Shown here: piece by piece, positions 56,243 through 64,000 of the stretch | Position numbering within the stretch: position 1 is the first letter of the stretch | Layout of the letters: every line of letters starts with the position of its first letter | NCBI GenBank assembly: GCA_941918925.1 | Contig: OW799233.1 | Coordinates: forward strand, 58,433,841 to 58,497,840 | Length of the DNA stretch: 64,000 bases | Source: Phyto melanocephala | Lineage: Eukaryota > Arthropoda > Insecta > Diptera > Rhinophoridae | Direction: 5' to 3' | Notes under the pieces: model-generated | Database searches by the model: none | Told to the model about the DNA's origin: nothing | The model's input: only the letters and a program-made list of their open reading frames with translations | Translations under genes and position numbers: made by a program

Positions 56243-57223
56243 AGTTTCATAATGGTTTAAGTGGTGGTCATCTTGGTGTAACAAAAACCATAGAAAAGAT
56301 AAAGCAACGTTTCTACTGGGCTGGATGCCAACAATCTGTAGCTGATTGGATAGCAAATTGCGCACAATGTATCGCAGCCAAGGGCCCAGTAAGAAGGAGT
56401 CGAGGAGCGCTGCAGCAGTACAATTCAGGTGCTCCCTTTAAGCGAATAGCGATGGATATAGCAGGCCCTTTTCCTGTCAGTGAGACTGGAAACCCTTACG
56501 TTCTAGTTGTAATCGACTATTTTAGCAAATGGCCAGAGGTATACGCAATACCAAACCAAGAAGCTAAAACTGTCGTAAACGCATTTGTGAACAACTGGGT
56601 GTGCCGCTATGGAGTTCCGCTTGAGCTACATTATGATCAGGGAAGAAATTTTGAAACTGCGATATTCCAGGAAATGTGCGAACTATACGGTATCCAAAAA
56701 ACTAGGACTACGCCACTCCATCCACAATCTGACGGCATGGTCAAGAAATTTAACCGCACGTTGAAGAAACACTTGAGAAAAGTTGTCAATGCACACCAAA
56801 GGGACTGAGATGAGCACATACCAAAATTTCTGTTGGCATACAGGTCAGCCGTTCATGACTCTACCTCCCGAACACCTGCAAAAATTATGTTCGGAACTGA
56901 GCTGAAACTGCCAGGTGATCTAGAATTCGGTATTAATCCCTTGACAATAGATGAGCACGAAGAAGACTCTTTAAGGGGACAAGAAGATCTCGACGAAATT
57001 CATGAATTCGTTCGTGGCCGAATAAAAATGACCAGCTAGTTCTACTATATAACCCACAACGGAAAAAAGGAATATCTCCTAAGCTGCAAACTCATTGGGA
57101 TGGGCCGTATAAGGTGATAAAAAGAATAAATGATGTCGTGTATAGAATACAGAAGTACAATAGCCCAAGATTAAAGATGAAAGTGGTTCATCTCGAGCGC
57201 CTCGCTAAGTACGGAAAAAGTTA
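56243..57223 (+). pseudogene. gypsy integrase
   Basis: It starts with the HHCC zinc domain (HNGLSGGHLGVTKT, CAQCIAAKG). The core follows with D in MDIAGPF and D in HYDQGRNFE. The block PQSDGMVKKFNRTLKKHL should hold the catalytic Glu just before the FNRTL motif, but Lys is found there. A TGA at about 56806 and a TAG at about 57039 break the frame. The C-terminal part (PKLQTHWDGPYKVIKRI, VVHLERLAKY) ends at TAA about 57223, before the polypurine tract. Confidence 0.85.
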
Positions 57224-57265
57224 ATTTTTGCCTATTCGGGACGAACAGGCATAAGCGGGCGGTAG

Positions 57266-57796
57266 TGTTACAGAATTATTTTTAAATACATAGCTTAATT
57301 TACATTATAATTTATTTTAGTTGTAGTAGATTAAGTTACTGTAGTTTTATTTGTATTAGTTTATTTCGCTTATTGTTCGAACATGATGTTTATTATTATG
57401 TGTAGCATACTTTTAGGCACTTCTATTATTCCTGCATATTACTTAACGTCTTAATTTAAATGTAACGGTTTTCGAATGTACTAGAATGTACACACGAGAA
57501 CTTTGTCGAATGTTACCGAACACCACTATGTTACTATAAATAGCCGAACAACACAGCTAACATCATCAGTATAACAATAGAGTTTGTAAAGCGCGTATCA
57601 AAGTGAGTTTGATAATAAAAGTGTATAACGATAAGTGAAATAAGTAAAGTGCTAAAAAACAATATCTGAGTGTGTTTAAATAAATAAAGTGCTCTTAATT
57701 TTATAACGAATTTCAAGTGTTTTTAATTGCAATAAAAGAACTCAATGTTTATTTAAAGGAAGTAAGCCAACATTTATAAACGGTATAAAAGTAACA
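57266..57796 (+). repeat. 3' LTR of the gypsy-type element
   Basis: A 531-bp LTR from TGTTAC to GTAACA, preceded by the purine-rich tract aagcgggcggtag. A block of about 113 bp at 57560-57670 is absent from the 5' LTR; few substitutions separate the two elsewhere. It holds TATAAATAGCC (57534-57544) as a possible promoter element and AATAAAAG-type signals near 57733. Confidence 0.9.
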
Positions 57797-57834
57797 ATAT
57801 CTATTTTTGTAGCGGTGCTTATGGTCCAATTTAT

Positions 57835-58416
57835 TACTACTAACCCCCACTCTTCCTTACAACGAGTTTGGAATGATATTAAACGTTTAACAGGTACAAA
57901 AAATTCAACAACATAATTTTAAGTTCAATTCACATCAGAAATTCATCGGAAATTTTTAATTGTTTTGCAACACATTGGTCTGCACAATCAGATAACAAGA
58001 ATTGTCTACAGTTTTTTGCGACAACAAGTTCTACACATATTTTACAGCCACCAAATCTAAAATAAACATGCAACAAAAATTTTAAATCCAATCATCATCG
58101 TTGAATATAAGACGCCATGCATTAAGCAAATGGAAGACCGCATTTCTTATACGATGCTTAAAAATCTATGCCTTTCAACTAAAAAGCATATGCTTGGGAT
58201 ATAATAATAAACTCACATCCAATATTATTCCACAAGCATAGAAAACAGCCATCGTTATCCCAATTCCAAAAAAAAATCACCTTATGGTTTTGACGATTAA
58301 TTATTTCATCTAATCAAATAATTTTCTAACACATAATCAAATGACATTTATGAAGAAGTAAGGAACAGACGATGTCCTCTTTAACTCCAAGATTTTATAG
58401 CTGAAGCTTTATCGAG

Positions 58417-58453
<37 letters not shown>

Positions 58454-58620
58454 ATTCCTATGGTTCCAAGTTGGAACAAAGGGCCGTACAAAAGTCGAGC
58501 AAATAACATGTAAGTATTTTATTCACTGATTTTAAAAAAGCTTTTGCCTTTCATATAAATTTTAAACAACTAAGGAGTGTATTGAAAAAAATTTGTAGTT
58601 GTATTAGGTTAAATAAAACT
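57835..58620 (+). pseudogene. Decayed non-LTR reverse transcriptase
   Basis: Shifting plus-strand frames give WNDIKRLTGTKNS, TAIVIPIPKKNHL (about 58250-58290) and FTDFKKAFAFHINF (about 58520-58560). These correspond to the start of the RT domain and motif A of Jockey-like elements. Many stops are present, and an (AT)n run at 58420-58451 interrupts it. Confidence 0.55.
58420..58451. repeat. (AT)n microsatellite
   Basis: An uninterrupted run of 16 AT dinucleotides within a decayed RT gene. Confidence 0.9.
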
Positions 58621-58679
58621 TAAATCGTGCAATATAGAAACTCTTTAAAATACTCAAATTTATTGGCATATTGTACAAA

Positions 58680-59290
58680 TTTATTTAACATTGAAATCTT
58701 AATTTATTATTTCGTATTAAAAAAGTTATCGACTTTTTTCGAAAGTCCTTCCATTACAGATTTTACAGTTGCTTCTGTTACCTTTTTGGAGGAGGTGGTA
58801 CATCTACACTTTAAATCGGACATGTTCTGGGACACCTTTCCTGTGCTCTTCAATTCCTTTTTTACAAGAGCACAGTACCTTTGCACAGGCCTAAGTTCGG
58901 GACAGTTATGTAGATTTCCCTCTCGTGGTACAAAAAAGACATTATTCTTTGAATACCACTACCTTTGAATACTACCTTTTTTTCATAGCGTCATGATACC
59001 AAAAATATGTAGGTACTGTCTCAAAAAAGCTAAAAGTCGTTTTTGTTGACACTCCGTGATATAAATTTCTGTGTTTATCGTGCCTGATGCCACAAATGCT
59101 TGGCTTCGTTTGCCACAACTGCAAATAGCTTGCCACACGAAAAATTTCTTAGGGAATTTCGTTTGTTTTTTTGTCCGGAACTTTTCCTTAACATTACCTC
59201 TTTCAGCAGCAACATAAAAACTTGGCCGGGAAGTTGAGAAAAGTCTGCCAGTTGTTACTATTTTTTTATCCATGACGGATTTTTTTCAAA
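58680..59290 (-). pseudogene. Tc1/mariner-family (IS630) transposase C-terminal half
   Basis: The frame at 58983-59273 contains KKFFVWQAICSCGKRSQAF and GTINTEIYITECQQKRLLAFL, conserved in a group of insect IS630-type transposases between the first and second catalytic Asp. Past a frameshift the sequence continues with FVPREGNLHNCPELRPVQRY and KKVTEATVKSVMEGLSKKV down to about 58680. The third catalytic position of the PELRP-E block appears as Gln. Terminal repeats were not found. Confidence 0.65.
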
Positions 59291-59762
59291 GTTTTAATTA
59301 AATTTTCACGTCCATTTTTTTGCAATCCATTTTGATCGATACAATAAAAAACACACTGCTATAAAAAAACTTGTTGTGTCAGAACTTGAAAACCGACCTA
59401 GTGGGGGTTGTAGGCCTAGGTTTGGACATACAAAAATTGTTTTCAAAAATTTTGAAACACCCTAAAAATTTTGAATTATTTTAGAAAAATTGTTTTAGGG
59501 TAAGTCGTAGCACTTTAGTACCTCTTAGACACACATTTTTCGACTGATTTTAAAATTCTAAAAGGCAAAGAATTAGGCTTTTATGAAATGCATTCATAAA
59601 ATATATATTCTAAGAAATTAGGTAAGTGTTTTTAAAAAGTTTCTAATTTTTTTTTAAAGACAATTTGAGACAATTTTATATAGAAAAAGCAAAATATTAT
59701 TTGTTAAACTATTTAAATCTGAAATAATTTTCCACTGATATTTTATATAATTTAATAAACAC
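59291..59762. other. Unassigned AT-rich intron sequence
   Basis: It probably includes the lost 5' end of the preceding transposase relic. Nothing else is recognised. Confidence 0.3.
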
Positions 59763-60163
59763 AGTGGGCCAATTCAAAGTAGACTCTCATATTGTACTAT
59801 GTCATATAATTCATATTAATATGACTAGTGACTTTGAACACCTTTTGTTAACAAATTATGTATTTAATACAAGAAAGAAGACAAAGAGATGACGCTGTTA
59901 AAAATTGTATGTATACAGGAAAGAAGAAAATAGAAAATACTCTCTCTGAGAGGTGAGAAGCGAAGAAATTCTCTCTGAGAGACAGTATGGTTAAAAGTAT
60001 AACATAAACAATTTCTTATACATAGGAAACAAATGTGTAAAGTTATATTATTTTTTTTGTATGGAAATTACTAACAAAATTTTATATGCATGCATAAAAT
60101 AATATGAAATAGTACAAATATGACTGATATGACTGATATGCAACCACTTTGAATTGGCCCAGT
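59763..60163. mobile_element. MITE with GGGCCAATTCAAAGT ends, second copy
   Basis: A 395-bp element (59766-60160), inverted relative to the copy at 22115-22484 and highly similar to it, including the CTCTCTGAGAG blocks. The flanking 3-bp duplication is AGT. Confidence 0.85.
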
Positions 60164-60228
60164 ATTTTTCCATTGTAGCTATGACTCTTTCATATATTAT
60201 TTTCATATTAAAACATATTTAAAGTATC

Positions 60229-61541
60229 AAAAGTTTATTGTGGGCCAGTTGTATAGAGTACAGAGATCGGCGTGCATTGGGATAACGGGAGCGATGCGAA
60301 CTAGCCCTTCGGAGGCGCTGAACACTATGTTGCATCTCGTTCCCATAGATATTCATATATTGGCCACATCCGCAAGTAGTGCGGTGAGGCTTGACGCAAC
60401 TGGCTGTTGGAGGTCGAGGACGTATGGCCATGCAAATATATTGGCCACGCTGCCTTCGAGCGTGAATCAACCCTCTGACTACGTTACGACCTACATGGAC
60501 TTTAATGGGGCGTTTAGGGTTCTTATTCCCTCCAGGAGAGAGTAGAATGGGGGCCACCCTTTGGGGAGCTTTGACACCAGGATCTATACTGACGCTTCTA
60601 GGATGGAATGTGGTGTTAGATCTGGTGTCTTCTCTGATGGACCGGAGATTGAACTCTCCTTCTGCCTTCCGGATGATTGCAGCGTTTTTCAGGCGGAAAT
60701 ACTCGCTATCAGGGAAGCATGTAGGATACTGAATGACGGGAATATCCACGGGAGCATTGGTATATTTGTCGACAGTCAGGCGGCACTCTTGTCACTCAAG
60801 TCATACATTACTACGTCTAATTTAGTTGGCGAATGTAGAAAGGAACTGTCAAGGCTTGGTCTGCGGGCTGACGTTACTCTAGTTTGGATTCCTGCGCATA
60901 AGGCCACTATGGTAACGAGCGTGCTGATGAGCTAGCCAGGGGAGGATCTGCTTTGGATATCTCTAACGCAATTGCAGTTGCAATCCCGTTGGGGACTATT
61001 AAAAGCAGAATCTCCACACTTTCTCCGGAAGGCTGATAACAGGTGGCGTGGGCTGAGCACGTGTAAGGTGGCACGGCTTACGTGGCCCTCTTTTGATGCA
61101 CGACGTACATTGGAACTTACCAGTCGAAGTCGGAGGGACATATCGAGGTTGCTGGCGTTATTGACGGGTCACCGGATGTTAGGCAAACATGCAAGTCGGC
61201 TCAGACTCCCATCGAACGACCATTGTCGCAGCTGTCTGGATAGAGAGAAGGAGGAATCGGTTTTTCACTTTCTCTGTGAATGTCCTGCTCTGGCGGCTAA
61301 AAGACACAGATTTCTGGGCGAACATATACTAGATGGCCTCTCTGCGATATCTGAAATTACTGAATTATCTACTGAGATACCTCACGGCCACGGGGTGGAT
61401 CTAGTACCCTTACTCTTGGAATTATTCTGAGATACATTAAAAGCTGACGAGTGATGTGGTCCTGTCAAAACGGAGTCATACAGGACTGTTGGCGTGCAGC
61501 GAACTACCACGATAACCAACCAACCAACCATAAAAAGTTTA
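60229..61541 (+). mobile_element. 5'-truncated R1/LOA-type non-LTR retrotransposon
   Basis: Codes for the RT C-terminus, RNase H and a C-terminal zinc segment, then a 3' UTR ending in an (AACC)n tail (about 61516-61530). A 9-bp repeat aaaagttta lies at both ends (60229-60237, 61533-61541), consistent with target-primed insertion. Fragments of the same element lie at 22941-23308 and 34124-34271. Confidence 0.85.
60240..61430 (+). pseudogene. R1/LOA-type ORF2 C-terminus with RNase H and zinc segment
   Basis: The RT tail has YRVQRSACIGITGAMRTSPS. An in-frame TAG (60543-60545) precedes RNase H, which has IYTDASRMECGVRSGVF (first Asp), VFQAEILAIREAC (Glu), IFVDSQAAL (Asp) and VTLVWIPAH. A base loss near 60905 and another shift near 60985 follow. 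The last frame (60972-61430) encodes LLTGHRMLGKHASRL and CRSCLDREKEESVFHFLC, a Cys/His segment typical of this clade. Confidence 0.85.
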
Positions 61542-61740
61542 AAAAATTAAAAATGGCCAAAAATTTGGAGTGATTTTAATTTGTTATCCCTTTTTAAATT
61601 TTTTAGGTAGCTCTTACTATTTAACTTTCTCCAAATAAATCTCTTTTTTACTTTTTGAAAAATCTTAACAATAAATCTGGGAATAACTATTAAAAATTTT
61701 ATGACAACTATTTTGTTCGCTATTAAATATCATTACTTAC

Positions 61741-61882
61741 CGATTTCTTTTTGAACTCTCTCCTGATCAGCAAACCGAAGGTTTTCAAAATTTGTAATAT
61801 CTCCTGCAGAAGCAGGATGGTGTTTGGTAAAGAAACATTTTTCGTGGTACCAATTTGGGTTTTTTCCATCATGAAATGCAGA
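61741..61882 (-). CDS. Parp: Parp exon 2: second half of zinc finger 1
   Basis: This exon encodes 47 codons plus the first base of a split Asp codon completed by exon 3. It carries SAFHDGKNPNWYHEKCFFTK, giving the HxxC pair of zinc finger 1, then GDITNFENLRFADQERV. The CxxC half and the start codon must lie upstream, beyond position 64000, since no matching segment is found on the minus strand between 61883 and 64000. The acceptor is tctgacag (61883-61884) and the donor gtaagt (61740 downward). Zinc finger 1 is essential for activation by DNA breaks. Confidence 0.93.
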
Positions 61883-61926
61883 CTGTCAGAAAATATGATA
61901 ATGTCAAAATATAATCAATATATACA

Positions 61927-62195
61927 TATCGATGGTCACAAGTAGGAAACCTCTATACTCGTATTTTTTATGAAATTGAGTTTTAAGTGATTTTAATAAC
62001 ACATTTTACACAAATACACGTCCACACAAAATTTGAAGCAATATTATCAAAAATAACAGTTTTACAGGTAATTTTTCAAATGAAATTACGTTATAATAAT
62101 GTAGTTTCAATTACGTTTTTGTTACTACTTTTATTTTTATTTTGTGCTATACTATATATTTATAATTAGGGTATTTCTACTTGTGACCATCGATA
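61927..62195. mobile_element. TA-flanked MITE beside Parp exon 2
   Basis: The 265-bp element (61929-62193) has inverted termini TCGATGGTCACAAGTAG and TA on both sides. No transposase relic. It ends 47 bp from the Parp exon 2 acceptor side, so it probably contains or borders the branch-point region of that intron. Confidence 0.75.
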
Positions 62196-62549
62196 TATAT
62201 AAATGTACATTACAATATATTAGTTGAGTCCTATCGGTTAAAATTAATTTAATTATTGTTTTTTAATACATACGTATGTCCTGTATAAATGCTACTAAAT
62301 CGAAAAATTGAGCATTCATTCTCAAAATGAATTGTGATTGCTTTGTCTATCCCTTACTATATAAGAAAGTTGTAAAGTTGTTATTTTACTTTCAATAAGC
62401 AGAAAAAACGTTATATAAAGGAAATCCTATTCAGCACAAAGATTAAAAATTTAAAAAATCATTTACGAATTTTTACTAACAACAGAAAGAAAAATTTTAT
62501 AAAGGATGCAACAGTAGTCTACTAAAATTAAACTTTTTTTATTTATTTC
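62196..62549. other. Unassigned intron sequence
   Basis: AT-rich; no ORF, repeat end or RNA gene recognised. Confidence 0.4.
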
Positions 62550-63070
62550 AGTTTAGCCCATTTTCAATACCAAACAAACCTTGTGTATAATAAATATTCT
62601 GGCAAAATTTGAGCCCCTAAGCCACGCCACGCCCATAAAAAAAAGGTTATAATTTTGAGGTACTTGCACCAGACCTATTTTGCTGAAACTTTGCACACAT
62701 ATCGAGCTGTCATGACTAAATAATTTCGTGATTAGAAAAGTGGGCAGTGCCACGCCCATAAAAAAAGGTATCATTTTGAGGTACTTGCACTGGACCGATT
62801 ATTCTGAAACGTTTCACACATATTGAGCTGTTATGACTTTACAATTTATTGATTAGAAAAGTGGGCAGGGCCACGCCCATAAAAACAATTATAATTTTGA
62901 GGTACTTGCACTGGTCCGATTCTTCTGAAACTTTGCACACATATTGAGCTGTTATTACTTTACAAAAAAAAAACTATAATTCTTAGGTTTTTGCGCTTGA
63001 TATTCAATTAAAATTCAGAATGCATTTCAATTCATTAAGGGGCGTAGCAACGCGTGCCGGGTTTGGCTAG
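62550..63070 (+). mobile_element. Helitron 3' part joined to a family A fragment
   Basis: Bases 62550-62605 match family A near 39714-39770. From about 62610 the sequence is the tandem-repeat body of the Helitron at 33136-33882, with units of about 115-120 bp and GCCACGCCCATAAAA blocks. It ends in the same hairpin, GTAGCAACGCGTGCCGGG, and CTAG followed by T. The 5' TC end is absent, so this is a truncated or recombinant copy. Confidence 0.7.
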
Positions 63071-63231
63071 TTAATAATATTAAAGATTTATTGATGATCA
63101 TTTGAGCGAATGCGAAATAATTTTCGGTGCTTGACAAGACAAAATTTTAAAAATTTACATTCCAATCTAATCACAAAGAAATAAGTCTCCCACCCATAGA
63201 TTTAAACCACATTACATGTAGTGAATCAATC

Positions 63232-63429
63232 ATGGCCGATCCAATAAAATTTCTTTTAACAGCCAGTAAAATTTTACCGGATTTTGATGGTAATTTTACC
63301 AATTTGATTAAATTTATTGACGCAATTAATCTATTAGCTTCAACAAAAGGAGATAATCCAGAATATCTCCTTATAAATATAATATATACGAAAGGTCTCG
63401 ATTCAATTGTACCTATAGTTGAAAGATAA
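63232..63429 (+). pseudogene. LTR retrotransposon gag, N-terminal fragment
   Basis: The 65-residue frame from ATG 63232 has ILPDFDGNFTNLIKFIDAI and EYLLINIIYTKGLDSI. From memory this resembles the Gag N-terminus of some insect Ty3/gypsy elements, where a FxG segment precedes a helical capsid. It ends at TAA 63427, exactly where family A begins, so the insertion truncated the gene. No other part of the element is visible. Confidence 0.45.
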
Positions 63430-64000
63430 CAAGAGCACTATATTCGGCTGTGCCGAATCTTTTATGCCCACCACCAATTTTGTGTACATTTAAAGCACAA
63501 TATTTATTATTTTGTTAATCATTATGAAATAATCTCTTTATAATAAAATATGTATCACTTTCTTTGTAGAGGGTGGTTAAATTTTAAGGGCCCATGTTGA
63601 AGGTGAACTACACCTAGACCTTAAATTTGTTTTCTGCATTTCATTTGACATTTCTCAATCTTAAACTTACTCAATTTGATCCGTATAAAGATGCGTAAAT
63701 GAGCAACGCTTTAAAGTTATTCAGGTTTTTTATAAAAATGGCCTTTCAAATCAAAATGCATTTTGTGCACTTCGTGATTCTTTTGGTCAACATAAACGTT
63801 CAAATTCGTCCAAAATGGGGAGAATTGTAAAAAATATTTAAATTTCTGCAAAACAGGTCTGTATAAAATGTTAGAAAATCTGTGAATGCCTTCTTAGTTC
63901 GTTGAATAGGAACCTCTGCTGGTTTTTGTGATAGTGTGGCAAAAGAGCAGTCATTTGGTCATTTGGCCGATAATTTATTAAATACATAATTGAACCGTAC
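63430..64000 (+). repeat. Repeat family A with nested Tc1/mariner-type element, cut by window end
   Basis: The hairpin leader (ATTCGGC-TGT-GCCGAAT) starts near 63430 and the body matches 37973 onward. The same Tc1/mariner-type insertion begins after TA at 63567-63568, at the same base as in the copy at 38118. The three occupied copies therefore share one ancestral insertion. Confidence 0.85.

Larger units (their letters stand above)
46743..57800 (+). mobile_element. Ty3/gypsy-type LTR retrotransposon with two nested insertions
   Basis: LTRs begin TGTTAC and end GTAACA; the outer 4-bp duplication is atat (46743-46746, 57797-57800). Between them lie a primer-binding site, gag, protease, RT, RNase H and integrase, all on the plus strand. 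A Jockey-clade element splits the 5' LTR and a hAT-like element splits pol. Several nonsense and frameshift lesions and a changed integrase catalytic residue mean it is inactive. Confidence 0.92.

Noticed and set aside
58627..58968. Plus-strand ORF of 113 residues
   Set aside because: The opposite strand encodes the C-terminal half of an IS630-type transposase; the plus frame is a shadow.
63232..63429. First Parp exon (zinc finger 1 CxxC half)
   Set aside because: It is on the wrong strand and lacks CxxC. No minus-strand CxxC segment was found up to 64000, so the exon lies outside the window.

Overview
The window looks like pericentromeric or heterochromatic DNA of a fly (Diptera), most likely a calyptrate such as a blowfly, flesh fly or house fly. 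This rests on AT-rich composition, TACA-type microsatellites, short GT-AG introns beside very long ones, and a fly-type transposon mix. The species cannot be fixed from the sequence alone.

One cellular gene is clear: the minus-strand gene for poly(ADP-ribose) polymerase (Parp/PARP1 orthologue). Six coding exons run from 61882 down to 6061, and every splice junction is GT-AG with matching phase. Together they give 962 codons: second half of zinc finger 1, zinc finger 2, the PADR1/zinc-3 domain, BRCT, WGR, the helical regulatory domain and the ART catalytic domain with its H-Y-E triad. The start codon and first half of zinc finger 1 lie beyond position 64000. Two introns are about 60-65 bp; three are about 5.0, 22.7 and 25.1 kb and are packed with nested mobile elements. 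Drosophila Parp is likewise a heterochromatic gene with transposon-filled introns.

1-6060, downstream of Parp: a decayed Myb/SANT-like gene (1-702), a 3.9-kb inverted tandem array of 359-bp units flanked by a 16-bp direct repeat (950-4849), and the Parp 3' flank.

7198-12185 (intron): an unnested copy of repeat family A, a decayed 'uncharacterised insect protein' ORF and a TA-flanked MITE.

12977-35667 (intron): a piggyBac-like element, decayed R1/LOA-type and CR1-type non-LTR elements, a copia element carrying two later insertions with target-site duplications, a BEL/roo-like element with env-like remains, a 2.5-kb transposon with about 500-bp inverted repeats, repeat family B, a Helitron and a MITE with a nested LOA fragment.

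36613-61740 (intron): an imperfect 3.8-kb palindrome of family A with Tc1/mariner-type insertions, a nearly complete mariner-like transposon, a Ty3/gypsy element whose 5' LTR holds an apparently intact 4.2-kb Jockey-clade retrotransposon and whose pol holds a hAT-like element, then further MITEs and LOA remnants.

61883-64000: a MITE 47 bp from a Parp exon, a Helitron 3' end, a gag fragment and another family A copy. The nesting, with 3-, 4-, 8-, 12- and 14-bp target duplications visible, gives a readable relative chronology. The features most likely to be undescribed are the 359-bp fold-back array, the two repeat families A and B that share both terminal modules but not their middles, and the long-TIR CACTG element with an unrecognised ORF.
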